Shown here: piece after piece, positions 7,707 to 14,073 of the stretch
How the letters are laid out: every line of letters begins with the position of its first letter
How positions within the stretch are numbered: the first letter of the stretch is position 1
Source of the DNA: Ignavibacteriaceae bacterium
Lineage (GTDB): Bacteria > Bacteroidota > Ignavibacteria > Ignavibacteriales > Ignavibacteriaceae
Reading direction: 5' to 3'
Length of the DNA: 14,073 nucleotides
Assembly: GCA_013388525.1 (NCBI GenBank)
Contig: JACAFA010000264.1
Location: forward strand, 1 to 14,073
Notes under the pieces: model-generated
What the model saw: the letters and a program-made list of their open reading frames with translations, nothing else
Told to the model about the DNA's origin: nothing
Databases searched by the model: none
Made by a program: the position numbers and the translations under genes

Positions 7707-7768
7707 AGTGGTAATTTTATTTAATCACTTAAAATATTTTTTAAAGAAATTCCCGGAAAGGTTCTTTT

Positions 7769-8188
7769 ATGAATAAAGAAAGAGATTATCTGGAAGATGA
7801 CATTTTAGATGATTTTGGTGAATTGAATGAATTGGACTTTGGCAACAGGAAAGGCATAAAAGAAAATGAATACGATGAAGCAGAAGTCCGGAAAAACATA
7901 GAATTCGTTGATGAAAATCTTTGGGGTAAACTTGAGAAGTCAGGACGAAGGATTTCCTTTGCTAAAGATATTCTTGCTCTTTACAGGTATATGAAAGATC
8001 CTTTCGTTAAATGGTACAGAAAAGTAATTGTAATTGCAGCGTTGATTTACTTTATAATTCCGATTGATACTGTTCCCGATCTGACACCTCTTTTCGGATA
8101 TCTTGATGACCTTGGAGTTATCACTGCAACTCTAAAATTCCTTGGTAAAGAACTGATGGGCTATTATCCTGCCGGATATCGTAATTAA
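7769..8188 (+). CDS. DUF1232 (YkvA-like) membrane protein
   Basis: A 139-residue protein of unknown function. Residues 1-50 are very acidic and probably unstructured. The DUF1232 core is at about 77-118: KDPFVKWYRKV, a hydrophobic helix (VIVIAALIYFII, 86-97), the signature IPIDTVPDLTP (97-107) and GYLDDLGV (110-117). The helix and signature place it at the membrane; no catalytic residues are recognisable. ATG at 7769 follows GGAAAGG with a seven-base spacer, a good ribosome site. The Nudix gene follows 66 bp downstream on the same strand. Confidence 0.85.
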   Translation: MNKERDYLEDDILDDFGELNELDFGNRKGIKENEYDEAEVRKNIEFVDENLWGKLEKSGRRISFAKDILALYRYMKDPFVKWYRKVIVIAALIYFIIPIDTVPDLTPLFGYLDDLGVITATLKFLGKELMGYYPAGYRN

Positions 8189-8213
8189 AATCGATTTGTG
8201 CAGGATTTTAATT
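8183..8213 (+). other. AT-rich stem-loop at the end of the DUF1232 gene
   Basis: Perfect 10-bp arms AATTAAAATC (8183-8192) and GATTTTAATT (8204-8213) with an 11-base loop; the left arm contains the TAA stop. Only two G-C pairs and no downstream T-run, so it is a weak terminator or processing site at best. Confidence 0.35.
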
Positions 8214-8254
8214 TATAAGCCATTCCTAAAATAATTTCTTATAAGAGAATAGAA

Positions 8255-8800
8255 ATGAACTATCATATTGTTAAAAGTGAAACTATCTACAGCGGAAAAG
8301 TATTCAACACAAAAGTTGATCAGATAGAATACAACAGCGGAAACAAAGCAATCCGTGAAGTTGCAGAACATCCCGGAGGTGCTGTAGTTGTTCCTGTTAC
8401 CAATGATGGAAAGATTGTTATGGTTACCCAGCATCGTTTTCCGGTTAATAAAGTTTTGCTTGAACTTCCAGCAGGAAAATTAGGGAAAGGTGAAGATCCA
8501 TTTATCTGCGCAGTGCGCGAACTTGAAGAGGAAACGGGATACACATCTGATAACGTAACAGAACTGGGAAGCATTTATACAACACCGGGATACTCTACTG
8601 AAAAACTATGGATTTATCTTGCAAAAGATTTAAAGTCGGGTAACCATAATCGTGAAGAGGGTGAATTCGGAATGGAAGTCTTTGAATTTTCGCTTGAAGA
8701 AGTTGAGCAAAAAATCTATAACGGAGAAATTGTTGACGGAAAAACTATTTGCGGGATATATCTTGCAAAGCAAACAATCAAGGATATGAAGAGAAGCTAA
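8255..8800 (+). CDS. Nudix hydrolase, ADP-ribose pyrophosphatase-like
   Basis: Hydrolyses a nucleoside diphosphate linked to another group; the best guess is ADP-ribose to AMP plus ribose-5-phosphate. The Nudix box is complete at residues 74-96: Gly74, Glu80, then R-E-L-E-E-E-T-G-Y (88-96), with metal-binding Glu92/Glu93. A proline in TTPGYSTE (Pro111) about 15 residues after the box is the feature that marks ADP-ribose pyrophosphatases within the superfamily. Upstream, EHPGGAVVVPV and QHRFPV fit the same subgroup. At 181 residues the length is normal. ATG at 8255 has only a purine-rich AAGAGAA stretch as ribosome site, but the N-terminus fits the family. The next feature is the hicA remnant 35 bp on. 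Confidence 0.88.
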   Translation: MNYHIVKSETIYSGKVFNTKVDQIEYNSGNKAIREVAEHPGGAVVVPVTNDGKIVMVTQHRFPVNKVLLELPAGKLGKGEDPFICAVRELEEETGYTSDNVTELGSIYTTPGYSTEKLWIYLAKDLKSGNHNREEGEFGMEVFEFSLEEVEQKIYNGEIVDGKTICGIYLAKQTIKDMKRS

Positions 8801-8835
8801 AATAGTCAGTGAGGGTAACTTTTTTAATTGTCGCT

Positions 8836-8940
8836 ATGTTACAATATTTGTATATAAACTTTTCAGATGAAATTACACCAGGCACGCTGGGCAGCATACT
8901 AAAACAAGCAAAACTGGATAAAACAAAAGGCAAAAAATGA
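8836..8940 (+). pseudogene. hicA: hicA toxin remnant, C-terminal end only
   Basis: The frame that ends at TGA 8938-8940 reads NFSDEITPGTLGSILKQAKL near its end. This matches the usual C-terminus of HicA toxins (a polar DEI/PGTL segment, then S-I-L-K-Q-A). Only about 25 recognisable residues remain; the double-stranded-RNA-binding-like core with the catalytic G-S-H segment is absent. The preceding gene ends at 8800, leaving no room for it. The stated start is simply the nearest in-frame ATG; the frame is open back to about 8810. The TGA overlaps the hicB ATG as ATGA, the normal arrangement in hicAB operons. Seen: the tail and the overlap. Inferred: deletion of the 5' part. It could still be a translated 34-residue peptide that couples translation to hicB. 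Confidence 0.7.
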
Positions 8941-9152
8941 GAAAGTATTTAGTAGTATTTGAAAAGACAAAAACCGGATTTAGTGCATACGTTCCTGATT
9001 TACCGGGTTGTATTGCAACAGGTAAAAACAGACTGGACGTAGAAAAAAGAATTTATGATGCCATTACATTTCATCTTGAGGGTTTAAAGGAATCAAATCA
9101 AAGAATTCCCAGAACTAGTGCAGAGAGTGTGGTTTTATTCGTCAATTCTTAA
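8937..9152 (+). CDS. hicB: HicB-family antitoxin, without an intact toxin partner
   Basis: A 71-residue protein of the short HicB type: KYLVVFEKTKTGFSAYVPDLPGC begins at residue 3, with the family hallmark DLPGC at 21-25, an ATGK turn, and the helix ending in FHLEGLKE (45-52). It is a partial RNase H-like fold that normally binds and blocks HicA. There is no C-terminal helix-turn-helix or ribbon-helix-helix domain, as is usual for short forms, so any autoregulation would need the toxin complex or be absent. The start overlaps the hicA remnant stop (ATGA), with AAAGG upstream inside that remnant. With the toxin broken it is an orphan; it may be decaying or may neutralise a HicA elsewhere. Confidence 0.85.
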   Translation: MRKYLVVFEKTKTGFSAYVPDLPGCIATGKNRLDVEKRIYDAITFHLEGLKESNQRIPRTSAESVVLFVNS

Positions 9153-9245
9153 TTAAGCGATTCGGATAAAAAAATTCAATTGGATTAATTATGAGAAATA
9201 ATCTTAATTGTTTTTAATAAATCTGCGCTATATTCTTTTAAAAAG

Positions 9246-9280
9246 AAAATGCCATATCTTTGAGATGTGGCATTTTTATT
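9246..9280 (+). terminator. Strong stem-loop terminator before recN
   Basis: 14-bp arms AAAATGCCATATCT (9246-9259) and AGATGTGGCATTTT (9263-9276), with one T-G wobble and a three-base loop, followed by TATTT. The A-run on the left makes it potentially bidirectional. It separates the hicB transcript from recN. Confidence 0.85.
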
Positions 9281-9292
9281 TGGTGAATATTC

Positions 9293-9298
9293 TATAAT
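9293..9298 (+). promoter_or_regulatory. TATAAT box directly upstream of recN
   Basis: A perfect TATAAT ends six bases before the recN ATG, in a 28-bp gap after the terminator. A start site the usual distance downstream would fall on or next to the ATG, giving a leaderless mRNA. No clear -35 box is seen, and the group's main promoters often differ from this consensus, so confidence is low. Confidence 0.35.
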
Positions 9299-9304
9299 CA
9301 AATT

Positions 9305-11008
9305 ATGCTCAAAACTTTTGAAGTAAAAGATTACGCTTTAATAGAACATATTTCCGTTGAGTTCGGAAGTGGACTTAATATTATCACAGGCGAAACCGGT
9401 GCAGGTAAATCAATTCTGATTGATGCGATGAGTCTGCTGCTCGGAGAAAGAGCTTCAACAGAAGTTGTGCGGAAAGGTGCACATAAATCTTTTGTTGAAG
9501 GAATCTTTAATGTAAAGGGGAACAAAAAAGTCAAATCTCTTCTTGAAGAAAATGATGTTGACTTCACTGATGAATTGATTATTCGCCGGGAGATTTCACT
9601 CAAAGGTTCCAACCGATGTTTTATTAATGACACTCCTGTTAACCTTAATCTTGTAAAAGATATTGGAAACTTATTAGTTGATTTGCATGGTCAGCACGAA
9701 CATCAATCACTCCTTCGGACAGAAACTCATATTGATTACCTCGATGAATTTGGCGACTATCAGGAGCTTCTTCATCAATACAAAAAAGTTTTTTTAGAAT
9801 TAATTGCCAAAGAGAATGAGCTAAAGGAACTTCAGGAAAAGGAATCAACGATAAAAGAAAAAAAAGATTTTTATTCTTTCCAGATAAAAGAGATTGATGC
9901 ATTTTCTCCTCAGGAAGATGAAGAAGAAAAACTGATAGAAGAATTAAAAATTCTTGAAAACTCCGAGAAACTTGCCGAGATGACTTCCGAGATTTACCAG
10001 TTGATATATGAATCTGATAATTCGGTTCAAACATCACTGTCAAAAATTAAATCACTACTCTACAAACTGAATGAAATTGATAAAACTTTTTCAGAAGCGC
10101 TGAACGAATCAGAATCAGCTCTCGCACAGATTGCAGATATTTCAAATTTTATCAGAAGTTACAACTCAAAAATAAATCTTGACCAGGAAGAAGTTGAAGA
10201 AAAGCGGCAGAGGCTTGGTGCAATAAATCTTCTTAAGAAGAAATATGGTGGTTCAGTAAAAAGTATTCTTGATTACAGAAAAAAGATTGGTGAAGAATTT
10301 GAGCTCGCAGAAAATTTTTCCGGAAAGATAAATCAACTATCTGAAAATATTGTTGAGTTGAGGAAATCCGCCGGAACTTTTGCAAAAAATTTATCGAAGA
10401 AAAGAGAACAAGCTGCTAAACTTGTTAAAAAAGGAATTGAAGAAACATTAAAAGAACTTGGAATTCAATATCCGCAATTCGAAACTAAAATCATTAATGC
10501 GCAAACGGAAGAAAACAACAGAGTTTTTCTGGATGGAAAATATTTCACAGCCACATCAAAAGGTATTGATGAAGTTGAGTTTTTCATATCAACAAATCCC
10601 GGTGAAGATTTAAAACCGCTTGCGAAAGTTGCTTCCGGTGGAGAAGTATCGAGAATAATGTTATCACTAAAATCAACGCTTGCAAAAAACGATAAATTAC
10701 CTCTATTGATCTTCGACGAAATTGACGTTGGTGTAAGTGGAAAGATTGCTCAGAAAGTTGGCAAAGCACTGAAAAATCTTTCTACATATCACCAGGTAAT
10801 TTCAATCACTCATTTACCTCAAATTGCAGGATTTGCTGATCATCATTTTTCAATTGAAAAAGTAACTCAGGATAAAAGAGTAATCAGCTCAATTAAAAAG
10901 TTACCTGAATCGGAAAGAATTACGGAAATTGCCCGCTTGCTGAGCGGTGAAAAAATCACTCAAGCCAGCTTAAATAGCGCCCGTGAATTGATTGCCCAAA
11001 AGGAATAA
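9305..11008 (+). CDS. recN: DNA repair protein RecN
   Basis: SMC-like ATPase that acts early in double-strand-break repair, in the cytoplasm on DNA ends. In 567 residues: N-terminal FEVKDYALIEHISVEF, Walker A GETGAGKS (29-36), LVDLHGQHEHQSLL, a long charged coiled-coil region (about 150-390) shorter than in true SMC proteins, the ABC signature ASGGEVSR (443-450), Walker B LLIFDEID (467-474) with Glu472 catalytic, and the ITHLPQIAGFADHHF segment typical of RecN. Length matches the family (about 550-570). ATG at 9305 has no Shine-Dalgarno sequence, but the conserved N-terminus begins there. It sits alone after a strong terminator. I cannot identify a LexA box, so damage control of expression is not shown. 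Confidence 0.97.
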   Translation: MLKTFEVKDYALIEHISVEFGSGLNIITGETGAGKSILIDAMSLLLGERASTEVVRKGAHKSFVEGIFNVKGNKKVKSLLEENDVDFTDELIIRREISLKGSNRCFINDTPVNLNLVKDIGNLLVDLHGQHEHQSLLRTETHIDYLDEFGDYQELLHQYKKVFLELIAKENELKELQEKESTIKEKKDFYSFQIKEIDAFSPQEDEEEKLIEELKILENSEKLAEMTSEIYQLIYESDNSVQTSLSKIKSLLYKLNEIDKTFSEALNESESALAQIADISNFIRSYNSKINLDQEEVEEKRQRLGAINLLKKKYGGSVKSILDYRKKIGEEFELAENFSGKINQLSENIVELRKSAGTFAKNLSKKREQAAKLVKKGIEETLKELGIQYPQFETKIINAQTEENNRVFLDGKYFTATSKGIDEVEFFISTNPGEDLKPLAKVASGGEVSRIMLSLKSTLAKNDKLPLLIFDEIDVGVSGKIAQKVGKALKNLSTYHQVISITHLPQIAGFADHHFSIEKVTQDKRVISSIKKLPESERITEIARLLSGEKITQASLNSARELIAQKE

Positions 11009-11077
11009 TATTTGTTCCATCTTCTTGATAATTACATTTAACTTTTAGTGAAATATTTTACCCTATCGATAATCAGA

Positions 11078-12133
11078 ATGAAAAGAACTCTTAAAATAGT
11101 TTTAGGCGTATTTTTAATTTTATATTCTTCAGCATCAGAGTTATTTCCTCAATCAATAAGTGAAACACTTTCTAATCTATCTTCAGATGCAGTCTTGAAA
11201 TATTCTGAGCCGGTAATCGGTGCTTTTGGATCAAGTATGAACTCAGGCTGGTTCACCGGATTACCTTCATCATCAAATGGAATTCATGCAAAATTAAGAT
11301 TTGTTGGAATTGGTTCCTTTTTTTCTGATGATCTGAGATCCTTTAACCATACAGGAAACCTCAGACTTACCTCGGAACAGGTGGATGAAATCCTTTATTC
11401 ATCGGGATATGATCCGGGTACAATTCCGAATTACGAATCTATTAAGAATGAAATTCTTTCGAGAGACTGGCAGGTGGATTTTAACGGACCAACAATAACC
11501 GGAAACTATGATGATTATCTTAGAGTAAAATTTCCGACTGCTGAAATTCAGGGTTATACTATTGAGCAGTACACATTTGAACTTACAGATGTGAGAGGAT
11601 ACCTGAACAATATTGATGTAATGCCATCGCCGGCACTTCAATTTGATCTCGGCAGCTTAATCGGAACAGGGGTTTCAGTTCGCTACTTCCGTGGAATAAA
11701 TTTACAAGACCTTGGAATAGTAAATATCTGGGGCGCAGGGTTTACTCACAATCTGAATTATTGGTTTGCTGAAGCTTTACCAATCGAAATTGGTCTCGGA
11801 TATTATTTCCAGGATTTCAAAGTCGGAGATATTTTTAAGAACACAGCTTCACAGTATGGATTTTTTATTAGCAAAAGAATTGGCGGAAGAATATCAATTG
11901 AGCCTTATGCAGCCTTAACTTATGAAACGTCACGCAGTCAGATTGATTACAAATATGAATTTGATAGTCCGGCTGGCAGGCAGGAGTTGCAACTTAATAT
12001 TGATTATAGCGGTGATCAGACAGTCAATTTCGCTCTAGGAACTTCAATTAACCTTTCACTGTTTGTGATAAACTTTGATTATAAATTTGGTGGTACAAGT
12101 ACCGCCACAGCAGGTGTTGGTTTCGGGTTTTAG
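11078..12133 (+). CDS. Outer-membrane beta-barrel protein, possibly DUF6588 family
   Basis: A 351-residue exported protein of unknown function. I start it at ATG 11078, not at the in-frame GTG at 11048, because MKRTLKIVLGVFLILYSS makes a standard signal peptide while the GTG start would add ten residues in front of it; neither has a good ribosome site. The mature part alternates hydrophobic and polar residues as in a beta-barrel and ends in VGFGF, with the terminal Phe of an outer-membrane assembly signal. Segments shared with the next gene: KYSEPVIGAFGSSMNSGW, the RYF..INL stretch, WGAGFTHNL.YWF and an ETSRSQIDYKYEF strand. The pattern recalls DUF6588 proteins, a name from memory. The loop DSPAGRQEL (DNA 11965-11990) includes a probable palindromic-repeat insertion. 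Confidence 0.75.
   Translation: MKRTLKIVLGVFLILYSSASELFPQSISETLSNLSSDAVLKYSEPVIGAFGSSMNSGWFTGLPSSSNGIHAKLRFVGIGSFFSDDLRSFNHTGNLRLTSEQVDEILYSSGYDPGTIPNYESIKNEILSRDWQVDFNGPTITGNYDDYLRVKFPTAEIQGYTIEQYTFELTDVRGYLNNIDVMPSPALQFDLGSLIGTGVSVRYFRGINLQDLGIVNIWGAGFTHNLNYWFAEALPIEIGLGYYFQDFKVGDIFKNTASQYGFFISKRIGGRISIEPYAALTYETSRSQIDYKYEFDSPAGRQELQLNIDYSGDQTVNFALGTSINLSLFVINFDYKFGGTSTATAGVGFGF
11968..11986. repeat. Possible palindromic repeat copy in the first barrel gene
   Basis: TCCGGCTGGCAGGCAGGAG, read on the other strand, contains CCTGCCTGCC(A)GC, close to the repeat at 5388-5411. It encodes SPAGRQE in a predicted loop between two strands, after KYEFD and before LQLNIDY. The match is shorter than for the subtilase copy, so chance is possible. 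Confidence 0.4.
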
Positions 12134-12237
12134 CATCTTCTTAAGCTTCAAAACTTGCATTTCATATTTATTTTTCTATTTTTTCTGCTGTAAATTTTTC
12201 GGCACTCTGATTTATGCTGATAGCTATATTATTGAAA

Positions 12238-12257
12238 AATCACGTATATACGTGATT
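12238..12257. promoter_or_regulatory. Perfect 20-bp palindrome, possible operator
   Basis: AATCACGTATATACGTGATT is fully self-complementary and lies 85 bp upstream of the second barrel gene. Such symmetric sites usually bind dimeric regulators, and the position fits an operator for the barrel-lipoprotein operon. It does not match the CRP or FNR consensus in half-site order or spacing. It could also be the hairpin of a weak terminator for the preceding gene, but no T-run follows. Confidence 0.45.
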
Positions 12258-12317
12258 GAACAGTTCTGAGGGAAAGAATATTTTCATTCTAGATTATTAA
12301 AAAATAATTAACTGTTC
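12258..12317 (+). other. Inverted repeat GAACAGTT...AACTGTTC in the leader of the second barrel gene
   Basis: GAACAGTT (12258-12265) directly abuts the palindrome and is complemented by AACTGTTC (12310-12317), with 44 bases between. In RNA these arms could close a stem ending 25 bp before the ATG. Eight bases is short for an AT-rich region. Confidence 0.3.
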
Positions 12318-12342
12318 TATTCAAAATTAATCGGAGGCTTAT

Positions 12343-13254
12343 ATGCAAAAAATCTTAACAAAGATTTTCTTGACTTTACTGCTGATGGCACCGCTATCCA
12401 CCGCTCAGGTTGGATTGGGAATTTTCGGTTTAGCACCGGATGATGCTAAGGAATATTCCCGGCCCTTGGCAACATTCTTCGGTACTTACTTTAATTCAGG
12501 AGCTTATTATTCCGCTGATCTGCCGGAAACATTCCAGTTTAAGTTTAGCATAATCGGTATGTATTCATTCATTGGCGATGGACAAAAGACGTTCACACCA
12601 AACCCCGGAGTGTCAGGCTATTCTAATTCGGGTTCTACAAGCACTTTTGTTGGAGAAAAAGGAAGTTATTATGTAGGACCGGGAGGTTTTCTTGCATACC
12701 CGGGAGGATTTAACGTGAGCAGCGCTCCTTCCGCTATTTACCAGATTGCCGGAGGTGCATACGGCACAGAACTTATGGTAAGATTTTTTCCTCAAATTAA
12801 TATCGGCGACGTTTCAACCGGTCTTTGGGGACTTGGATTAAAACATAATTTCAGCCAATGGTTTGAAGGACTTCCATTCGATATTGCCTTACAAATACTT
12901 TACAACACCATAAATCTTGAAAATGACAGTGATGATGAAACTGAATATCTCAAGTTTGATTCAAAGAATTTTGCTGTTAACATACACGGAAGCAAAACAT
13001 TTGAAGGGATGTTCGTTGTTTATGGTGGATTACAATATGAAAGTTCAACAATGGATCTTAATTATTATTTCCAGGATCCGAATGAACTATATCCTGAAAT
13101 CGCGGATTCCCGTCAAAGCACTTCTGTTGATGGGGATAACGTTTTCAGATTCACTGGCGGTGGTGCAATTATGGTTTTACCAGTTGTGTTTAACCTTGAC
13201 TTCAATATCACCACGCTGTTTACTATCACCGGCGGTATTTCATTACAATTCTAG
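12343..13254 (+). CDS. Second outer-membrane beta-barrel protein, related to the first
   Basis: A 303-residue exported protein, function unknown. Signal peptide at residues 1-21 (LSTAQ cleavage region); the mature N-terminus VGLGIFGLAPDDAKEYSRP matches the first barrel's DAVLKYSEP. Further shared segments are FFGTYFNSGAYY, IIGMYSFIGD, LMVRFFPQINIGD, WGLGLKHNFSQWFEGLP and a YESSTMDLNYYF strand, in the same order and spacing as in the neighbour. It ends ITGGISLQF, with the terminal Phe assembly signal. The Gly/Ser-rich stretch at about 90-118 is probably a surface loop. ATG at 12343 has the strong site GGAGG five bases upstream. The lipoprotein gene follows after 12 bp, so the two form an operon, possibly controlled at the palindrome upstream. 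Confidence 0.76.
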   Translation: MQKILTKIFLTLLLMAPLSTAQVGLGIFGLAPDDAKEYSRPLATFFGTYFNSGAYYSADLPETFQFKFSIIGMYSFIGDGQKTFTPNPGVSGYSNSGSTSTFVGEKGSYYVGPGGFLAYPGGFNVSSAPSAIYQIAGGAYGTELMVRFFPQINIGDVSTGLWGLGLKHNFSQWFEGLPFDIALQILYNTINLENDSDDETEYLKFDSKNFAVNIHGSKTFEGMFVVYGGLQYESSTMDLNYYFQDPNELYPEIADSRQSTSVDGDNVFRFTGGGAIMVLPVVFNLDFNITTLFTITGGISLQF

Positions 13255-13266
13255 AGGAGATTAAAA

Positions 13267-13836
13267 ATGAAAAAAATTTATAAATACAGCTTTCTAATTC
13301 TTGTTTCATTTATTTTCTTCTTAAATACAGGCTGTGATATTCTTGAAAACTTTTTCTTAAACCTGCCTCTTAAAAAAGCTATAACATCAACGGGCAATGG
13401 ACCAACAATCAGCGAAATTGATACTATTTGCCTTGCAGATTATGACGCTTATAAAGATAACATTGATGAAATACAGAATGTTGTTTATGTTTCTGCTCTG
13501 TACAGAACCCTTGACAAACCTCAGCTTACTCCGGGTTTAACTGGTACATCTATCACGGTTGAGGTAAGAGATGGTAACAACAATTTGATGTTTACAAAAA
13601 GTCTTCCAACTGCAGTCGCTGCTGATTACATTGACGAGCCATATATTCTTGAACTTACTGCGCAGGAGATTGCTCTTTTGAATGGTTATCTTGCTTTGTA
13701 CAAAGATGAAGATTTATGGAATACAATATGTTTTACAGCATCACTAACTGTTGCAAATGTTTCAGGAACTACTGGTCCTCCATATACGCTTACTGGTCAG
13801 GTTGAATTACTCCTGGAACTTGAACTGGAACCTTAA
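13267..13836 (+). CDS. Predicted lipoprotein of unknown function
   Basis: A 189-residue protein with a lipoprotein signal: MKKIYKYSF, hydrophobic segment 9-19, then LNTGC with Cys23 as the lipidated residue. Asp follows the Cys; in E. coli that would mean inner-membrane retention, but the rule does not hold in the Bacteroidota group. The mature protein has no family I recognise. It shows beta-rich stretches (NVVYVSALYRT, SITVEVRDG, LTGQVELLLELELEP) and a KSLPTAVAADYI segment, which suggests a small beta-sandwich. ATG at 13267 follows AGGAGA with a seven-base spacer. It is translated from the same operon as the second barrel, so it may be a periplasm- or surface-facing partner of that barrel; this is inference. 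A terminator follows 23 bp on. Confidence 0.75.
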   Translation: MKKIYKYSFLILVSFIFFLNTGCDILENFFLNLPLKKAITSTGNGPTISEIDTICLADYDAYKDNIDEIQNVVYVSALYRTLDKPQLTPGLTGTSITVEVRDGNNNLMFTKSLPTAVAADYIDEPYILELTAQEIALLNGYLALYKDEDLWNTICFTASLTVANVSGTTGPPYTLTGQVELLLELELEP

Positions 13837-13859
13837 ACTTATTAGATACCGATTTATTT

Positions 13860-13890
13860 AAGGGACTGATTGCAGTCCCTTTTCTTATTT
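13860..13890 (+). terminator. Stem-loop terminator of the barrel-lipoprotein operon
   Basis: Perfect 9-bp arms AAGGGACTG (13860-13868) and CAGTCCCTT (13873-13881) with loop ATTG, followed by TTTCTTATTTT. Classic intrinsic terminator 23 bp after the lipoprotein stop. Confidence 0.9.
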
Positions 13891-14073
13891 TAAGCTTATT
13901 TTTCTTGTCATCAAGATTTATATTTGTTGTGAATAAGTAGATATATAAATCTAGTGAAACAAACCGCCTGCTACATACATATACCTTTTTGTGATCATAA
14001 ATGTATTTATTGTGATTTCTATTCAATTATTACTTCGGACAATATTCAGTCTTTCCTCAAATCTCTTAAAAAA
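13891..14073. other. Non-coding tail of the window
   Basis: 183 bp of AT-rich sequence after the terminator. I see no gene, RNA gene or repeat; it may be the promoter region of a gene beyond the edge. Confidence 0.5.

Noticed and set aside
9153..9245. Small RNA or tRNA gene between hicB and the terminator
   Set aside because: No cloverleaf or conserved RNA structure visible; only AT-rich sequence leading to the terminator.
9331..10769. Minus-strand open frames within recN (up to 132 codons)
   Set aside because: Antisense shadows of a full-length, well-matched recN; no recognisable motifs or ribosome sites.
11048..11077. GTG start adding ten residues to the first barrel
   Set aside because: Places extra residues ahead of a clean signal peptide; no better ribosome site than the ATG at 11078.
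12238..12257. Palindrome as a CRP or FNR site
   Set aside because: Half-sites are not TGTGA/TCACA or TTGAT/ATCAA in the right order and spacing.
12075..12269. Plus-strand frame of 64 codons overlapping the end of the first barrel
   Set aside because: Hydrophobic only because of T-rich intergenic DNA, starts inside another gene, and reads through the palindrome.
13790..14026. Minus-strand open frame of 78 codons at the right edge
   Set aside because: It crosses the terminator hairpin and the end of the lipoprotein gene, and the peptide is low-complexity Lys/Tyr/Asn-rich.

Overview
The window looks like an AT-rich chromosomal segment from the Bacteroidota/Chlorobi/Ignavibacteriota group, most likely an Ignavibacteria-type bacterium. 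Four things point that way: two related outer-membrane beta-barrel proteins with a lipoprotein, a secreted tripeptidyl-peptidase-II-like subtilase, a short HicB of the kind common in that group, and small palindromic repeats (reading LPTGQAG or PAGRQ when in frame) that I associate with these genomes. The placement is inferred from gene content. No rRNA or tRNA gene is present to anchor it.

Layout. Positions 1-4387 (minus strand) hold a two-gene operon: a secreted TPP II-like subtilase (4387-1550), followed after 11 bp by an OPT-family oligopeptide transporter whose C-terminus runs off the window edge. A divergent gap of 318 bp (4388-4705) carries a repeat element built of hairpins. Next come an RsmI-like methyltransferase (4706-5377, plus) and, convergent to it, a pair of minus-strand methyltransferase genes: an unassigned class I enzyme (7605-6901) and the 23S rRNA uracil-C5 methyltransferase RlmD (6904-5480). 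Both members of the pair start with TTG and they overlap by four bases. The 102 bp between the convergent ends is almost entirely nested inverted repeat. From 7769 everything is on the plus strand: a DUF1232 membrane protein, a Nudix (ADP-ribose pyrophosphatase-like) hydrolase, a broken hicA toxin gene fused by overlap to an intact-looking hicB, a strong terminator, recN, a beta-barrel protein, a second related barrel, and a lipoprotein closed by another strong terminator. The last ~180 bp hold nothing I can identify.

How the genes work together. The clearest functional unit is the protease-transporter operon: a secreted enzyme that cuts proteins to peptides and a carrier family known to import small peptides, which suggests protein scavenging. 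The protease appears to lack the two glutamates that make eukaryotic TPP II a strict tripeptide-releasing exopeptidase, so it may act as an endopeptidase. The 5480-7605 and 4706-5377 genes are RNA-modification housekeeping, and recN is double-strand-break repair. The two barrels and the lipoprotein look like an envelope module of unknown function. I found no CRISPR array, no transposase and no clearly new defence system. The most unusual signals are the palindromic repeats (one between genes, two apparently inserted in frame in coding sequence), the toxin-less hicB, and a perfect 20-bp palindrome upstream of the second barrel gene.
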